Below are positions 26,871 to 35,111 of a stretch of DNA of 64,000 nt, piece by piece. Positions within the stretch are counted from its first letter, which is position 1. Every line of letters begins with the position of its first letter. The DNA comes from Treponema bryantii (lineage in GTDB: Bacteria; Spirochaetota; Spirochaetia; Treponematales; Treponemataceae): positions 186,001 to 250,000 of the forward strand of contig NZ_FORI01000002.1 of the NCBI RefSeq assembly GCF_900113965.1, read 5' to 3'. The notes under the pieces were generated by a model, which was not told the DNA's origin, did no database searches, and saw only the letters and a program-made list of their open reading frames with translations. The translations under genes were made by a program, and so were the position numbers.

Positions 26871-28148
26871 ATGAAAGTTCTTTTAATTAATTTGACTGAT
26901 GGAGGAAGTGGATCTGGCATTGCTGCAAATTCACTTGTTACTGAACTTAACAATGAAGGAATTGAAGCAAGACTTGGGGTTATAACAAAACAAACTGTAA
27001 ATCCTAATGTTTTTATTCTTCCTAAAAAAAAGAAAAGTTTAACATTTAAAATATTTAATAAATTTTATAATATTAATAAAAACATTATATCAAAAATATT
27101 TAAAATTATTCCTAATCCTTTTAAATTTAGAACTTCAAATGAAATTTTTCACTCAACAAATTTTCATTCAGATACAGATATTAATTGGATTAATAATTCA
27201 GACTATGATGTTATAAATCTTCACTGGATAAATGGTGTTATTTGTAATAAAGATATAGCAAAAATTACTAAACCAATAGTTTGGACAATGCACGATTCAT
27301 GGCCTTGTTGTGGAGCTGAACATCATCCCAATCTCCATGAAAATGATATCCGATGGAAAAATGGTTATTTTAGAAATAACAAACCTCGTACAACAAAAGG
27401 TTTTGATTTATGTCGAAAAGTATGGAAACAAAAATATAAATATTTAAGAAATAAAAATATTTATTTCACTGCACCAACTAAATGGGAATCAGACATTTTA
27501 AAATCGAGCTATTTATTTAAAAATAATAAATGCTTTACTATTCCAAATATTATAAACCATCAGATTTTTAAGCCAAAAGATAAGGAAAATTTAAAAAAAT
27601 TATTTAATATTCCAGATAATAAAATTATTTTAGGCTTTGGCGCTGCATATGATATTGATAATCCCAACTCATTAAAAGGTGGAAATCAACTTATTCAGTT
27701 ATTACAAAAATTGGATAAAAACAAATATTTTTTAGTAATCTTTGGAACTGTATCTACTAATTTTATTAGTAAACTTGCTATAGATTATTTTTCTTCTGGT
27801 TTTATATCAAACCAAACAATACTTTCAAACTTATATAATATGTGTGATATTTTTATCAATCCATCACATGTTGAAAGTATGTCTTATACTAGTTTAGAAG
27901 CAGCTTCTTGTGGTGTTCCAACTATTGCATTTAACGTAAGTGGAATTACATCCATAGTATTACATAAACAAACAGGTTGGCTTGCAACACCTTATAATGT
28001 TGATGAACTATATGAGGGAATAGATTGGTGTTTAAACAACTATGAATATCTTTCAGAAAATTGCTTAAAAAAATCAGAAATTGATTTCAATGAACAAAAA
28101 ACTACACAAGAAATGATTAAAGTGTATTCTTCTGTTCTCAAAGATTAA
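26871..28148 (+). CDS. Glycosyltransferase, GT4-like
   Basis: 425 residues. The N-terminus KVLLINLTDGGSGSGIAANSL and VINLHWINGVI plus VWTMHDSWPCCGAEHH are typical of WcaC/WbaZ-like GT4 enzymes of colanic-acid and O-antigen loci; the donor domain has ILGFGAAYDIDN and SHVESMSYTSLEAASCGVPT with the E-x7-E pair. GAGGTAAA precedes the ATG. Its stop shares four bases with the stop of the convergent Wzi-like gene and no terminator separates them, so the ends of the two mRNAs are complementary. Confidence 0.85.
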   Translation: MKVLLINLTDGGSGSGIAANSLVTELNNEGIEARLGVITKQTVNPNVFILPKKKKSLTFKIFNKFYNINKNIISKIFKIIPNPFKFRTSNEIFHSTNFHSDTDINWINNSDYDVINLHWINGVICNKDIAKITKPIVWTMHDSWPCCGAEHHPNLHENDIRWKNGYFRNNKPRTTKGFDLCRKVWKQKYKYLRNKNIYFTAPTKWESDILKSSYLFKNNKCFTIPNIINHQIFKPKDKENLKKLFNIPDNKIILGFGAAYDIDNPNSLKGGNQLIQLLQKLDKNKYFLVIFGTVSTNFISKLAIDYFSSGFISNQTILSNLYNMCDIFINPSHVESMSYTSLEAASCGVPTIAFNVSGITSIVLHKQTGWLATPYNVDELYEGIDWCLNNYEYLSENCLKKSEIDFNEQKTTQEMIKVYSSVLKD

Positions 28149-29896
28149 AACTCATATTTGCATAATAAAGAAAAATTCATTGAAGGATCAGAACCTTTTT
28201 CATAATTCTTTATATAAGTATATGATAAATCTATAATATAATTATTGTTTATAAAAAACAAAGATTTTAGTCCATAACAATAGAATGTTTTATATGTACC
28301 ATACCATTTTCGATAATGATCTCCTTGTTCAGCATCTGATGCGGTATTAACAGCCTGAGAGTATATTGAGTTTATATTTGGACAATATCTATGTAACATA
28401 AATGAAATATATCCTTTTTGATGATAAACTTTATACTGTAATAATTGACTGTTACCAGCCCAGCAAGAGCTTGCACCAAGAACTTGTCCTTTATGTGTTA
28501 AACCTTGATTGACAAAACCATGTGCATAGAATCCTAAATAAGACCATTGTAATTGGAAATCTTGAGACATTTCAAAATTATTCCATTCGAAATTGAGTTC
28601 TGATTCTAAATCAAGAAAATTTGGAAGTTTAGGAAATACTTTTGTGAAATGTAAAGGAATTGCTTGTTTTGCTCCAACTGTATATATAGCGGTATGAAAT
28701 GGGTTTGTTTTTTCGTTACTTGAAAAATCATCGCGTCCAAATTCACCATAGATTACAAAACCAACTTTTGGAAAATCCCATTCAGCAAAAAGTGCAAATT
28801 TCTGATCTTCATCATTTCCACTTGAAGATAATGCATTAGAACGAGAAGCTGTAAATAATCGTAATATGTATTTAAAATTTTCTGGACGCCAATATGTTAC
28901 AAATACTCTGTTTAAGCCAATAGTAAATCCAGGTATAAATGAAGGATTATAGCTTGCTGACATTGCAGTTAGCATTCTATCTTCATCTGTTCGTGCATAG
29001 TTGAAATAGTCAGATTGCTGTAATTGTCCAATCCAAATTCGTCCTTCAATTGAACCAAGACTTAAATCTGTAAATGGAATCTTTACTTCTGTTTTACGAA
29101 GTCCAGCATCAAATTTTAAATATCCACCAGCATTATTACTACCAAGCATAGGATTAAGATATGCTGGACCGAGCCATGGATTTTGAGTTCCGAAACCAAA
29201 TGTTAATGTATTCCAATTCCATCGGGCTTCTGTATCACCTAAATCAAAATTCCAAAATGAAGAATCTCCATATCTTTGCACAATATCAATATTATGATTT
29301 ACTGTTCCACTATGGAACGAAAATGAATGTGGATCAGGATAATAATCGTCATTAATTTTAAAAACTTTATTCTGGCTCCAGCTAATTTGTGGTTTAACTG
29401 TTAATTCAAATCCATATCCTTCTATTCTTAAACCTGTAGTTAAAGATGTATTATAGCCAGTCCCTTGCCATAAAGCACCATCATTTTGACCATAAGGATA
29501 ATCTGTATTATAACTATTAAACCACTCCGGCCCATAAACACGCGCAAAAAATCCCTGTTTCACACCGCGAGCAAACCAGTTATTTGCCTGCTGTTCAGGC
29601 TGCCACAAAGTATATGTAGTTCCAAGATTGTTGTTTTTCCAGATGTGTCCGCTGTTTTCTTCGCCGGGAGTTCGCACTTTAGTAAAAGTTCCATCCTCAT
29701 TTTCTTCAAAGCTTTCTACTTCGTTGAAATTCCACACGCTGTCGCTTAAAGTTCGGTAACCGAGGGTAGGGCGTTCTACTACACCGGTGAGGCTGAGGAA
29801 ATCGTAATATTCTTCTTCTATGCTTTTCAAAGATTCCTGAGTATAAAGATTTATAGTTATTATTAAAAGTATTGTAATCAAAAAGAATTTTTTCAT
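28145..29896 (-). CDS. Wzi-like outer-membrane capsule assembly protein
   Basis: 583 residues from the ATG at 29894-29896; an in-frame TTG 36 bases upstream is rejected because the signal peptide (MKKFFLITILLIITINLYTQ) begins at the ATG. The body is rich in alternating aromatic residues, fits an outer-membrane beta-barrel, and resembles the capsule-assembly Wzi family: SWSQNKVF, WNTLTFGFGTQNPWLGPAYLNP, and repeated WxF/WxFP strands. The C-terminus ends in Phe (LLCKYEF), as outer-membrane barrels do. Wzi anchors or organises surface polysaccharide. It closes the polysaccharide island. Family assignment is by pattern only. Confidence 0.75.
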   Translation of the reverse strand: MKKFFLITILLIITINLYTQESLKSIEEEYYDFLSLTGVVERPTLGYRTLSDSVWNFNEVESFEENEDGTFTKVRTPGEENSGHIWKNNNLGTTYTLWQPEQQANNWFARGVKQGFFARVYGPEWFNSYNTDYPYGQNDGALWQGTGYNTSLTTGLRIEGYGFELTVKPQISWSQNKVFKINDDYYPDPHSFSFHSGTVNHNIDIVQRYGDSSFWNFDLGDTEARWNWNTLTFGFGTQNPWLGPAYLNPMLGSNNAGGYLKFDAGLRKTEVKIPFTDLSLGSIEGRIWIGQLQQSDYFNYARTDEDRMLTAMSASYNPSFIPGFTIGLNRVFVTYWRPENFKYILRLFTASRSNALSSSGNDEDQKFALFAEWDFPKVGFVIYGEFGRDDFSSNEKTNPFHTAIYTVGAKQAIPLHFTKVFPKLPNFLDLESELNFEWNNFEMSQDFQLQWSYLGFYAHGFVNQGLTHKGQVLGASSCWAGNSQLLQYKVYHQKGYISFMLHRYCPNINSIYSQAVNTASDAEQGDHYRKWYGTYKTFYCYGLKSLFFINNNYIIDLSYTYIKNYEKGSDPSMNFSLLCKYEF

Positions 29897-29903
29897 ATAA
29901 TTA

Positions 29904-29932
29904 ATTATACAGTGTTTATTTTTTCTATACAA
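29904..29932 (-). promoter_or_regulatory. Sigma70-type promoter of the wzi-like gene, -10 box 7 bases before ATG
   Basis: Minus strand: TTGTAT (29927-29932), 17-base spacer, TATAAT (29904-29909), then seven bases to the ATG at 29896. It implies a leaderless mRNA. Confidence 0.7.
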
Positions 29933-29943
29933 TATTTGTTAAT

Positions 29944-29993
29944 ACGTAAAAATGTTACGTTTTATCGTTGACTTATCGTAAAATATTTACGAT
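29944..29993. promoter_or_regulatory. Two matched palindromic operator candidates
   Basis: Two sites share the form CGTAA-N5-TTACG: 29945-29959 (spacer AAATG) and 29977-29991 (spacer AATAT), with starts 32 bases apart, close to three helical turns. The second extends to a 19-base palindrome (29975-29993) and lies between the -35 and -10 boxes of the ATPase promoter. A direct repeat TTATCGT (29962-29968 and 29973-29979) lies between them, 11 bases apart. Placement is typical of a repressor. No regulator gene is adjacent. Confidence 0.6.
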
Positions 29994-29996
29994 AAT
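29968..29996 (+). promoter_or_regulatory. Sigma70-type promoter of the AAA ATPase-RloB module
   Basis: TTGACT (29968-29973), 17-base spacer, GATAAT (29991-29996). The palindrome at 29975-29993 fills the spacer and touches the -10 box. AGGGAG (30004-30009) then precedes the ATG at 30018. Confidence 0.75.
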
Positions 29997-30017
29997 AAAA
30001 GTTAGGGAGCAAACTAT

Positions 30018-31190
30018 ATGTTGGAAAAAATCATTATAAAGAATCTTAAATCTTTTAAAAACGAAACTGAAATTTCATTTGCAAAAACGAATTATACAAT
30101 TCTTCCTCAAAATGTAAGCAACACAGATATATTAAAAGGTGCTATTTTTGTTGGTCCAAATGCATCAGGAAAATCAAATGTTATTTTTGCTATAAAGCTC
30201 CTGTTAGATTTATTGTTTCAGGATAAATCAATAAACTTTCAATTCATTAGATGTTTATTCTCAAATGATTATAAGTTTTCTATTTCATATTGTTTTTTAA
30301 TAAATGGTAAACATATTACATATAGTGTGGAAATTGAAATTAGAAAATCGATTATTTATGAAAATCTTGAAATTGATGGACAAAAGCTTTTAATGAGAGC
30401 AGGAACCACTGCAACTTCCTGGATAGCAGGTGAAAATGGACTTGTATATGACGAAGGTGATATAGATAAAGAAACTCTATTTTTACGTACATTATATTTT
30501 AATACAAAATTTACTTCAAATTCTGACTTAAAAACTCTTATGGAATATCTTCAGAATTCTGTATATATCAATGCTGTTGAAAGAAGAATTATTCATTATG
30601 GAAAAAAGAAATTACAGATATATGATTATCTAAATGAGAACGGTACTGAAAAAATCAATTCATTTTTGACAAAATATAATTTTAATCAGACTATAAATTA
30701 TAGTCATCAAAGTTTTGGCCCAAACTCTGTTTTAATTTTAGATAATAATGATCCAGAATCAAAATATATATTTGTAAAGCGTAATGATATAAAAGTTCCA
30801 ATTCCTATTTCTTTAGAATCTTTAGGAAATCAGAACTTACTTCAAATGATTCCTGCCTTTTTTGCAACATTAACTAATCCTGGAATGTTAATAATTGATG
30901 AATTTTCAAGTGGTTTTCATCCAAAACTCGAACGAATGTTAATTAAATATTTTATGAATACTTCTGAATATTCTCAATTATTTTTTGTTTCTCATTCAAC
31001 AAGTTTAATTTCTAATTCTGTAATGAGACCGGACCAAGTATATAGTGTAGAATTTAATGGAGATGATGGAAGTTCTGTACACAGATTCTCAGATGACCAG
31101 CCACGTACTGCTCAAAATATTGAAAAAATGTATATGAGTGGTGTTTTTGGTGGATTACCAAGAATTAAGGATAATTTTGATGAAGATTAA
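30018..31190 (+). CDS. AAA family ATPase (RloA/AAA_15-like), probable defence protein
   Basis: 390 residues. The N-terminal part has IIIKNLKSFKNETEISF and Walker A GPNASGKSNV (about 51-60); the C-terminal part has LGNQNLLQMIPAFF (signature-like) and Walker B GMLIIDEFSSGFHPKLE (about 291-307) then LFFVSHSTSLIS. This is the ATP-binding, SMC-like domain found in OLD-, RloA- and PARIS AriA-type proteins. Paired with a Toprim/RloB-like gene it resembles two-gene anti-phage modules, in which the ATPase senses and holds the effector. That role is inference from family and gene order. Confidence 0.85.
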   Translation: MLEKIIIKNLKSFKNETEISFAKTNYTILPQNVSNTDILKGAIFVGPNASGKSNVIFAIKLLLDLLFQDKSINFQFIRCLFSNDYKFSISYCFLINGKHITYSVEIEIRKSIIYENLEIDGQKLLMRAGTTATSWIAGENGLVYDEGDIDKETLFLRTLYFNTKFTSNSDLKTLMEYLQNSVYINAVERRIIHYGKKKLQIYDYLNENGTEKINSFLTKYNFNQTINYSHQSFGPNSVLILDNNDPESKYIFVKRNDIKVPIPISLESLGNQNLLQMIPAFFATLTNPGMLIIDEFSSGFHPKLERMLIKYFMNTSEYSQLFFVSHSTSLISNSVMRPDQVYSVEFNGDDGSSVHRFSDDQPRTAQNIEKMYMSGVFGGLPRIKDNFDED

Positions 31191-31953
31191 TAAAGACAAA
31201 AGAATAGGTAATGTCCTTTTTATTGTTGAAGGCAGTAAAACAGAATTTATTATTCTCAGAAAAATCTTTTGTAATTTATTAAGTTATACTTATATTGAGA
31301 AAAGAAGGAACAAACTTCATTCCTTTTATAAGACAAATGACATATATTCAAAAATTGCAGTTATAAATACTCGTGAAAGTAATATTTCAGATATAACTTT
31401 GGGACAAGAATATCTTGATGAAGTTTTTAAGTATCTTATAGAGGAATGTCAGTTTCCAGTAGATGATTGTGCAATTTATTATCTTTTTGATAGAGATCCA
31501 AAATCAAATACTGATTCTGAGCTAATATTAAATTATATCAAAGAATTAACTAATCCATATGAAAACGAAAACCTAAAAGCTGGTCAATTGCTTTTAAGTT
31601 ATCCTGCTTTTGAAAGTTTTTTGATTTCATGTTTCATTGATAATTCATTTAAAATAAATGATATACTTGATGAAGAGAAAAAAATCCATATTGGTAGTGA
31701 ATTAAAAACTTTTATTGGAACAAAAAAAGAAATCCAGACAAATAAAATAAATGACAATTCATTAATACATGCAACGAATGATTTTATTCAATTTCTAACA
31801 TCAAATCAAATTGATTTTGATATTGATGATTTTTCAAGTGCGAGTGAAAATATATTTTATATGCAGGAAGAAAAATTCAAAAATCAGCAATACTATGCAC
31901 TTTTCTCCATGATTACTCTTGCATTTTTGCAATTGGGAATCATAGAGATATAG
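31180..31953 (+). CDS. RloB/Toprim-like effector of the ATPase module
   Basis: 257 residues from the ATG at 31180 (an upstream start at 31138 lies too deep within the ATPase gene; AAGG at 31167-31170 fits the chosen ATG). FIVEGSKTEFIILRKIF carries the Toprim-type acidic Glu, and YYLFDRDPKSN holds a DxD pair, the order expected in RloB, DUF4435 and OLD-like nucleases. SYPAFESFLISCFIDN follows. The start overlaps the ATPase stop by 11 bases, so the partners should be made in fixed ratio. It could act as a nuclease toxin (for instance on RNA) when released; not shown by sequence. It is followed by rfbD on the other strand with no terminator. Confidence 0.75.
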   Translation: MKINKDKRIGNVLFIVEGSKTEFIILRKIFCNLLSYTYIEKRRNKLHSFYKTNDIYSKIAVINTRESNISDITLGQEYLDEVFKYLIEECQFPVDDCAIYYLFDRDPKSNTDSELILNYIKELTNPYENENLKAGQLLLSYPAFESFLISCFIDNSFKINDILDEEKKIHIGSELKTFIGTKKEIQTNKINDNSLIHATNDFIQFLTSNQIDFDIDDFSSASENIFYMQEEKFKNQQYYALFSMITLAFLQLGIIEI

Positions 31954-31981
31954 ATATATGAAAAAAAATAGATGAGCTGTT

Positions 31982-32932
31982 TTACTCCGTCCTAAACCTT
32001 TCACTCTTCATAAACTTTTCAAGCCCATTCTGCCATTCTGGGATTTTGATTTTGAGGGCTTTTGAGATTTTATCTTTTGAAAGTACAGAGTAGGCTGGGC
32101 GCTGTACGTTTGCGCCGTATTCTGCTGTTGTACATGGATTAACTGTACATTCCTGAGTGATTCTGCCAAACTTGCGGCCAAGTCTGTAAATCTCAGATGC
32201 AAAATCATACCAGGTTGTTTTTCCGGCATTTGTGAAATGATAAACTCCATAGGCTGGAGCGCTGTTTTTGCCGAAGAAAGATTTTGCGTTGTCGTTTTTG
32301 TCAATGAAACGAAGGATTACTGAAGCGAGGTCCGGAGCAAAAGTTGGTGTTCCGCTCTGATCATTTACAACGCGAACACTGTCGTGGCTATTCATAGCTT
32401 TTGTCATTGTGTATACAAAATTCTTACCATTGAAGCCGTAAAGCCAGGCTGTGCGGATAATGTAGTAGGTATTCATTTCTTTCATGATGGCATCTTCGCC
32501 AGCTGCCTTTGTACGGCCGTAAACGCCAAGCGGTGCTTTTGCCATGTCTTCGGTGTATGGAGTATTTCCCTGTCCATCAAAAACATAATCAGTAGAAATG
32601 TGAATGAGTTTTGCACCGATAGAGCGGGCAACGCGGGCAATATTAAGAGGACCAGTTGCATTAAGTTTTTCTGCAAGCTCTGGTTCTTCTTCTGCTTTAT
32701 CTACGTTTGTGTAGGCAGAACAGTTAATAATCCACTGGATTTTGCGGTCTCCACGAGGAAGGTCAGAAGGAAAGTAGGCTGCTGTATCAATCTTATTAGT
32801 AAAATCTAAGAGCGCCTGAGGATCTGTGATGTCAACTTCGCGGTCTGTTCCAACCCACGGTAGTTTTTTTTCATCCAGCTGCTTTGCAACCTCACTTCCA
32901 AGCATCCCTTTGCAACCGATTAACCAGATCAT
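31982..32932 (-). CDS. rfbD: dTDP-4-dehydrorhamnose reductase
   Basis: 316 residues from the ATG at 32930-32932; an upstream start in the repeat region (32998) is rejected because AGGGA precedes this ATG and the family begins at the NAD motif MIWLIGCKGMLGSEV. NCSAYTNVDKAEEEPELA, STDYVFDGQGNTPY, YGRTKAAGED (catalytic Tyr/Lys) and RTAWLYGFNGKNFV are typical RmlD. It makes the last step to dTDP-L-rhamnose. rfbA, rfbB and rfbC are not in the window. The ATG is preceded by a palindromic repeat. Confidence 0.92.
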   Translation of the reverse strand: MIWLIGCKGMLGSEVAKQLDEKKLPWVGTDREVDITDPQALLDFTNKIDTAAYFPSDLPRGDRKIQWIINCSAYTNVDKAEEEPELAEKLNATGPLNIARVARSIGAKLIHISTDYVFDGQGNTPYTEDMAKAPLGVYGRTKAAGEDAIMKEMNTYYIIRTAWLYGFNGKNFVYTMTKAMNSHDSVRVVNDQSGTPTFAPDLASVILRFIDKNDNAKSFFGKNSAPAYGVYHFTNAGKTTWYDFASEIYRLGRKFGRITQECTVNPCTTAEYGANVQRPAYSVLSKDKISKALKIKIPEWQNGLEKFMKSERFRTE

Positions 32933-32953
32933 TTTCCCTTCCTCCCAAAAATT

Positions 32954-33003
32954 ATGGTTTCGATACGGTCCTTCGACTTCGCTCAGGGACCTACTCAACC
33001 ATC
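32954..33003. repeat. Palindromic repeat, family 1, long variant
   Basis: A 50-base inverted structure with outer arms ATGGTTTCGA and a near match to its complement (CTCAACCAT), and an internal hairpin around CTTCGACTTCGCTCAGG. It shares the GGTTTCGA/CTCAACC ends of the family-1 repeats but has a longer centre. It lies between rfbD and the gene at 33020. Confidence 0.6.
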
Positions 33004-33019
33004 GGTATTTCAGTTATTG

Positions 33020-33742
33020 TTAAAACTTCTTAAAGATAAATGAACAGAATGTATTGATTCTGTTGATAAAAGATGTCTGAATACGCTCTGTGAAGAATGG
33101 AACGCGCGGTGCGTTAACGCCACCAATTCCATAAAGTATCCAGTTATCGCCGTCGCGAACAAGCAGAATACAAATCTTCATTTTTCTTGGCCATATACAG
33201 TCAAATTTATCAAGATAACGAAGTTTATTAGTATTTACAGATGTATAAAGAATAGAATCCTTTGAGCGTGTAAGTTCTATTTCTTCCTGAACTAAATCAA
33301 AAGGCTCCATCATAAAATCAGCTTTAAGGCTCAAGCCATCTTTACGTTCTACAGTTTCTGTAATTGTAGCTGAATCATAAAGATTGTACCACTCATCATT
33401 GCGTTCAGAATAATATGGAATACCCGCATATTCAGGAACATTGTTCAAAAGAGCTTCAAGACGCTGTGGAAGATCTTCATTTCCCTTATAAGGCTTAATC
33501 TGAATTACTTCAGCAAGATATTTTGGATTCAATTCATGAATTTCTGCCTGAAGAATGTCACCGAGTTCAGATTCACCCTTCTTAAAGCACATAAATTTTT
33601 CATAGTTAATATTTTTTATGAGGATTTCGCCACTTTCAATTGTTTTGCGTTCTTCAGCAGTAAGTTTGTTGTTAAATGGATCTGCCGACAAAAATGTAGT
33701 AAGAGAAATAAAAATCAATAAGGAAAATACAATCTTTTTCAT
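33020..33742 (-). CDS. Exported hypothetical protein
   Basis: 240 residues with a signal peptide (MKKIVFSLLIFISLTTFLSA, then DPFNN). The mature part has no recognised catalytic motif; it contains RYLDKFDCIWPRKMKICILL and a C-terminal hydrophobic stretch. No lipobox is evident, so a periplasmic or outer-membrane location is likely. A good promoter lies at 33759-33787. Family unknown; it may be a spirochaete-specific protein. Confidence 0.7.
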   Translation of the reverse strand: MKKIVFSLLIFISLTTFLSADPFNNKLTAEERKTIESGEILIKNINYEKFMCFKKGESELGDILQAEIHELNPKYLAEVIQIKPYKGNEDLPQRLEALLNNVPEYAGIPYYSERNDEWYNLYDSATITETVERKDGLSLKADFMMEPFDLVQEEIELTRSKDSILYTSVNTNKLRYLDKFDCIWPRKMKICILLVRDGDNWILYGIGGVNAPRVPFFTERIQTSFINRINTFCSFIFKKF

Positions 33743-33758
33743 AGTTTTTAATACTTCT

Positions 33759-33787
33759 ATTATATTCTAAAACACTTAAGTATTCAA
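33759..33787 (-). promoter_or_regulatory. Sigma70-type promoter of the exported protein at 33020
   Basis: Minus strand: TTGAAT (33782-33787), 17-base spacer, TATAAT (33759-33764). The leader before the ATG at 33742 is only about ten bases and has no Shine-Dalgarno. Confidence 0.72.
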
Positions 33788-33847
33788 TTAATTACACCTA
33801 AAAGTTGAAGTTTCACCCCACACCCAGACAATCCATAACCGATTATT

Positions 33848-33876
33848 TTGCATGTCTCAAATAATTGTGCTATAAT
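33848..33876 (+). promoter_or_regulatory. Sigma70-type promoter of the aminotransferase, -10 box 7 bases before ATG
   Basis: TTGCAT (33848-33853), 17-base spacer, TATAAT (33871-33876). ATG at 33884. Predicted leaderless. Confidence 0.72.
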
Positions 33877-33883
33877 AAATTTT

Positions 33884-35068
33884 ATGATTTCTAAGAAAGT
33901 TAAAGATATAGTTGAAAGCCCGTCCAACGGTGTAATCCGCAAGATGTTTGAAGAGGGCGCCGTTCTTAAGCAGAAATATGGTGCAGATAAAGTTTATGAT
34001 TTCAGTATCGGAAATCCCGACCTTGACCCCCCGCAGAAAGTAGTTGATGCAATTCGCGAAGTGGCAGCAGATACAACCCATCTCCGCCATGGTTATATGC
34101 CAAATGCCGGATATCCTGAAACCCGAGCCGCAATGGCTGCAAAAACTAGCCGTGAGCAGGGCCTTCCTGTTACTGCCGACTGTGTTGTTATGGAAGTAGG
34201 TGCCGGTGGTGCCCTCAATGTTGTTTTGAAGTCTTTGCTTAATCCTGGTGAAGAAATTGTAATTCCTTGTCCATATTTTGCAGAATATAATAATTACGTT
34301 CACAATCATGATGGTGAAGTTGTTCCTGTAAAAACAAAGGAAGATTTTTCTCTTGATATTGATGCAATAAAGGCAGCTCTTGGTCCAAAAACTGCCGCAG
34401 TTCTTATCAATTCTCCGAACAATCCTAGCGGTCGCATTTATGATGATTCAGATATTCTTGCTCTTACAAATATGCTAAAAGAGTTTGGTGCTAAAAGTGG
34501 CCGTTACCCATATCTGATTTGTGATGAGCCTTACCGCGATATTACTTACGGAAAGAAAGTTGCAACAGTTTTCGATAAATATGAATATGCAGTTATTGCA
34601 ACTTCCTTCGCAAAGAATCTTAGCGTTCCGGGAGAGCGTGTTGGTTACTTATGTATTAATCCTGCTTGTCCTGAAAAAGCTGATTTTATTGCAGCCGCAA
34701 TTTTCTGCACCCGTGTTCTGGGCTATGTTAACTGTCCGGCCTTTTTCCAGAAAGTTATTGCAAAAAGCTGGGATGCAGAATGTGATTTTTCTACTTATGA
34801 GAAGCGCATGAAAGAAATCTGTGAGGTTATGGATTATGCCGGCCTAAAGTATGCAAAACCCGAGGGGGCTTTCTATCTTTGGGTCAAGTGCCCGGATAAA
34901 TGGAATGATGATGATATGGCTTTCACAAATCATCTGAAAAAATACAATATTCTCTGCGCTCCGGGAAGTGGATTTGCAGGCAAAGGCTGGTTCAGAATTG
35001 CATATTGCTGTTCCGAGCAGTCAATAATTAACAGTAAAGAAGCCTTCTATAAGGCTGTACACGAGTAG
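33884..35068 (+). CDS. PLP-dependent aminotransferase (class I/II)
   Basis: 394 residues from the ATG at 33884, set by the promoter and family starts. Domains: FSIGNPDLDPP and AGYPETRAAMA near the N-terminus, GAGGALNVVLK (cofactor phosphate region), INSPNNPSGRIY, ICDEPYRDI (Asp to PLP pyridine), SFAKNLSVPGERVGY with the PLP lysine, and RIAYCC near the C-terminus. It is an aspartate/tyrosine-type aminotransferase; the amino-acid substrate is not determined. It stands just before glgA with a family-1 repeat between, so it is not obviously related to it. Confidence 0.9.
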   Translation: MISKKVKDIVESPSNGVIRKMFEEGAVLKQKYGADKVYDFSIGNPDLDPPQKVVDAIREVAADTTHLRHGYMPNAGYPETRAAMAAKTSREQGLPVTADCVVMEVGAGGALNVVLKSLLNPGEEIVIPCPYFAEYNNYVHNHDGEVVPVKTKEDFSLDIDAIKAALGPKTAAVLINSPNNPSGRIYDDSDILALTNMLKEFGAKSGRYPYLICDEPYRDITYGKKVATVFDKYEYAVIATSFAKNLSVPGERVGYLCINPACPEKADFIAAAIFCTRVLGYVNCPAFFQKVIAKSWDAECDFSTYEKRMKEICEVMDYAGLKYAKPEGAFYLWVKCPDKWNDDDMAFTNHLKKYNILCAPGSGFAGKGWFRIAYCCSEQSIINSKEAFYKAVHE

Positions 35069-35070
35069 CT

Positions 35071-35093
35071 GTGGTTGAGCCTGTCGAAACCAC
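35071..35093. repeat. Palindromic repeat, family 1
   Basis: A 23-base hairpin: arms GTGGTT and AACCAC around GAGCCTGTCGA. It lies between the aminotransferase and glgA. Confidence 0.8.
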
Positions 35094-35111
35094 AATAGAG
35101 GAGATTTATAT

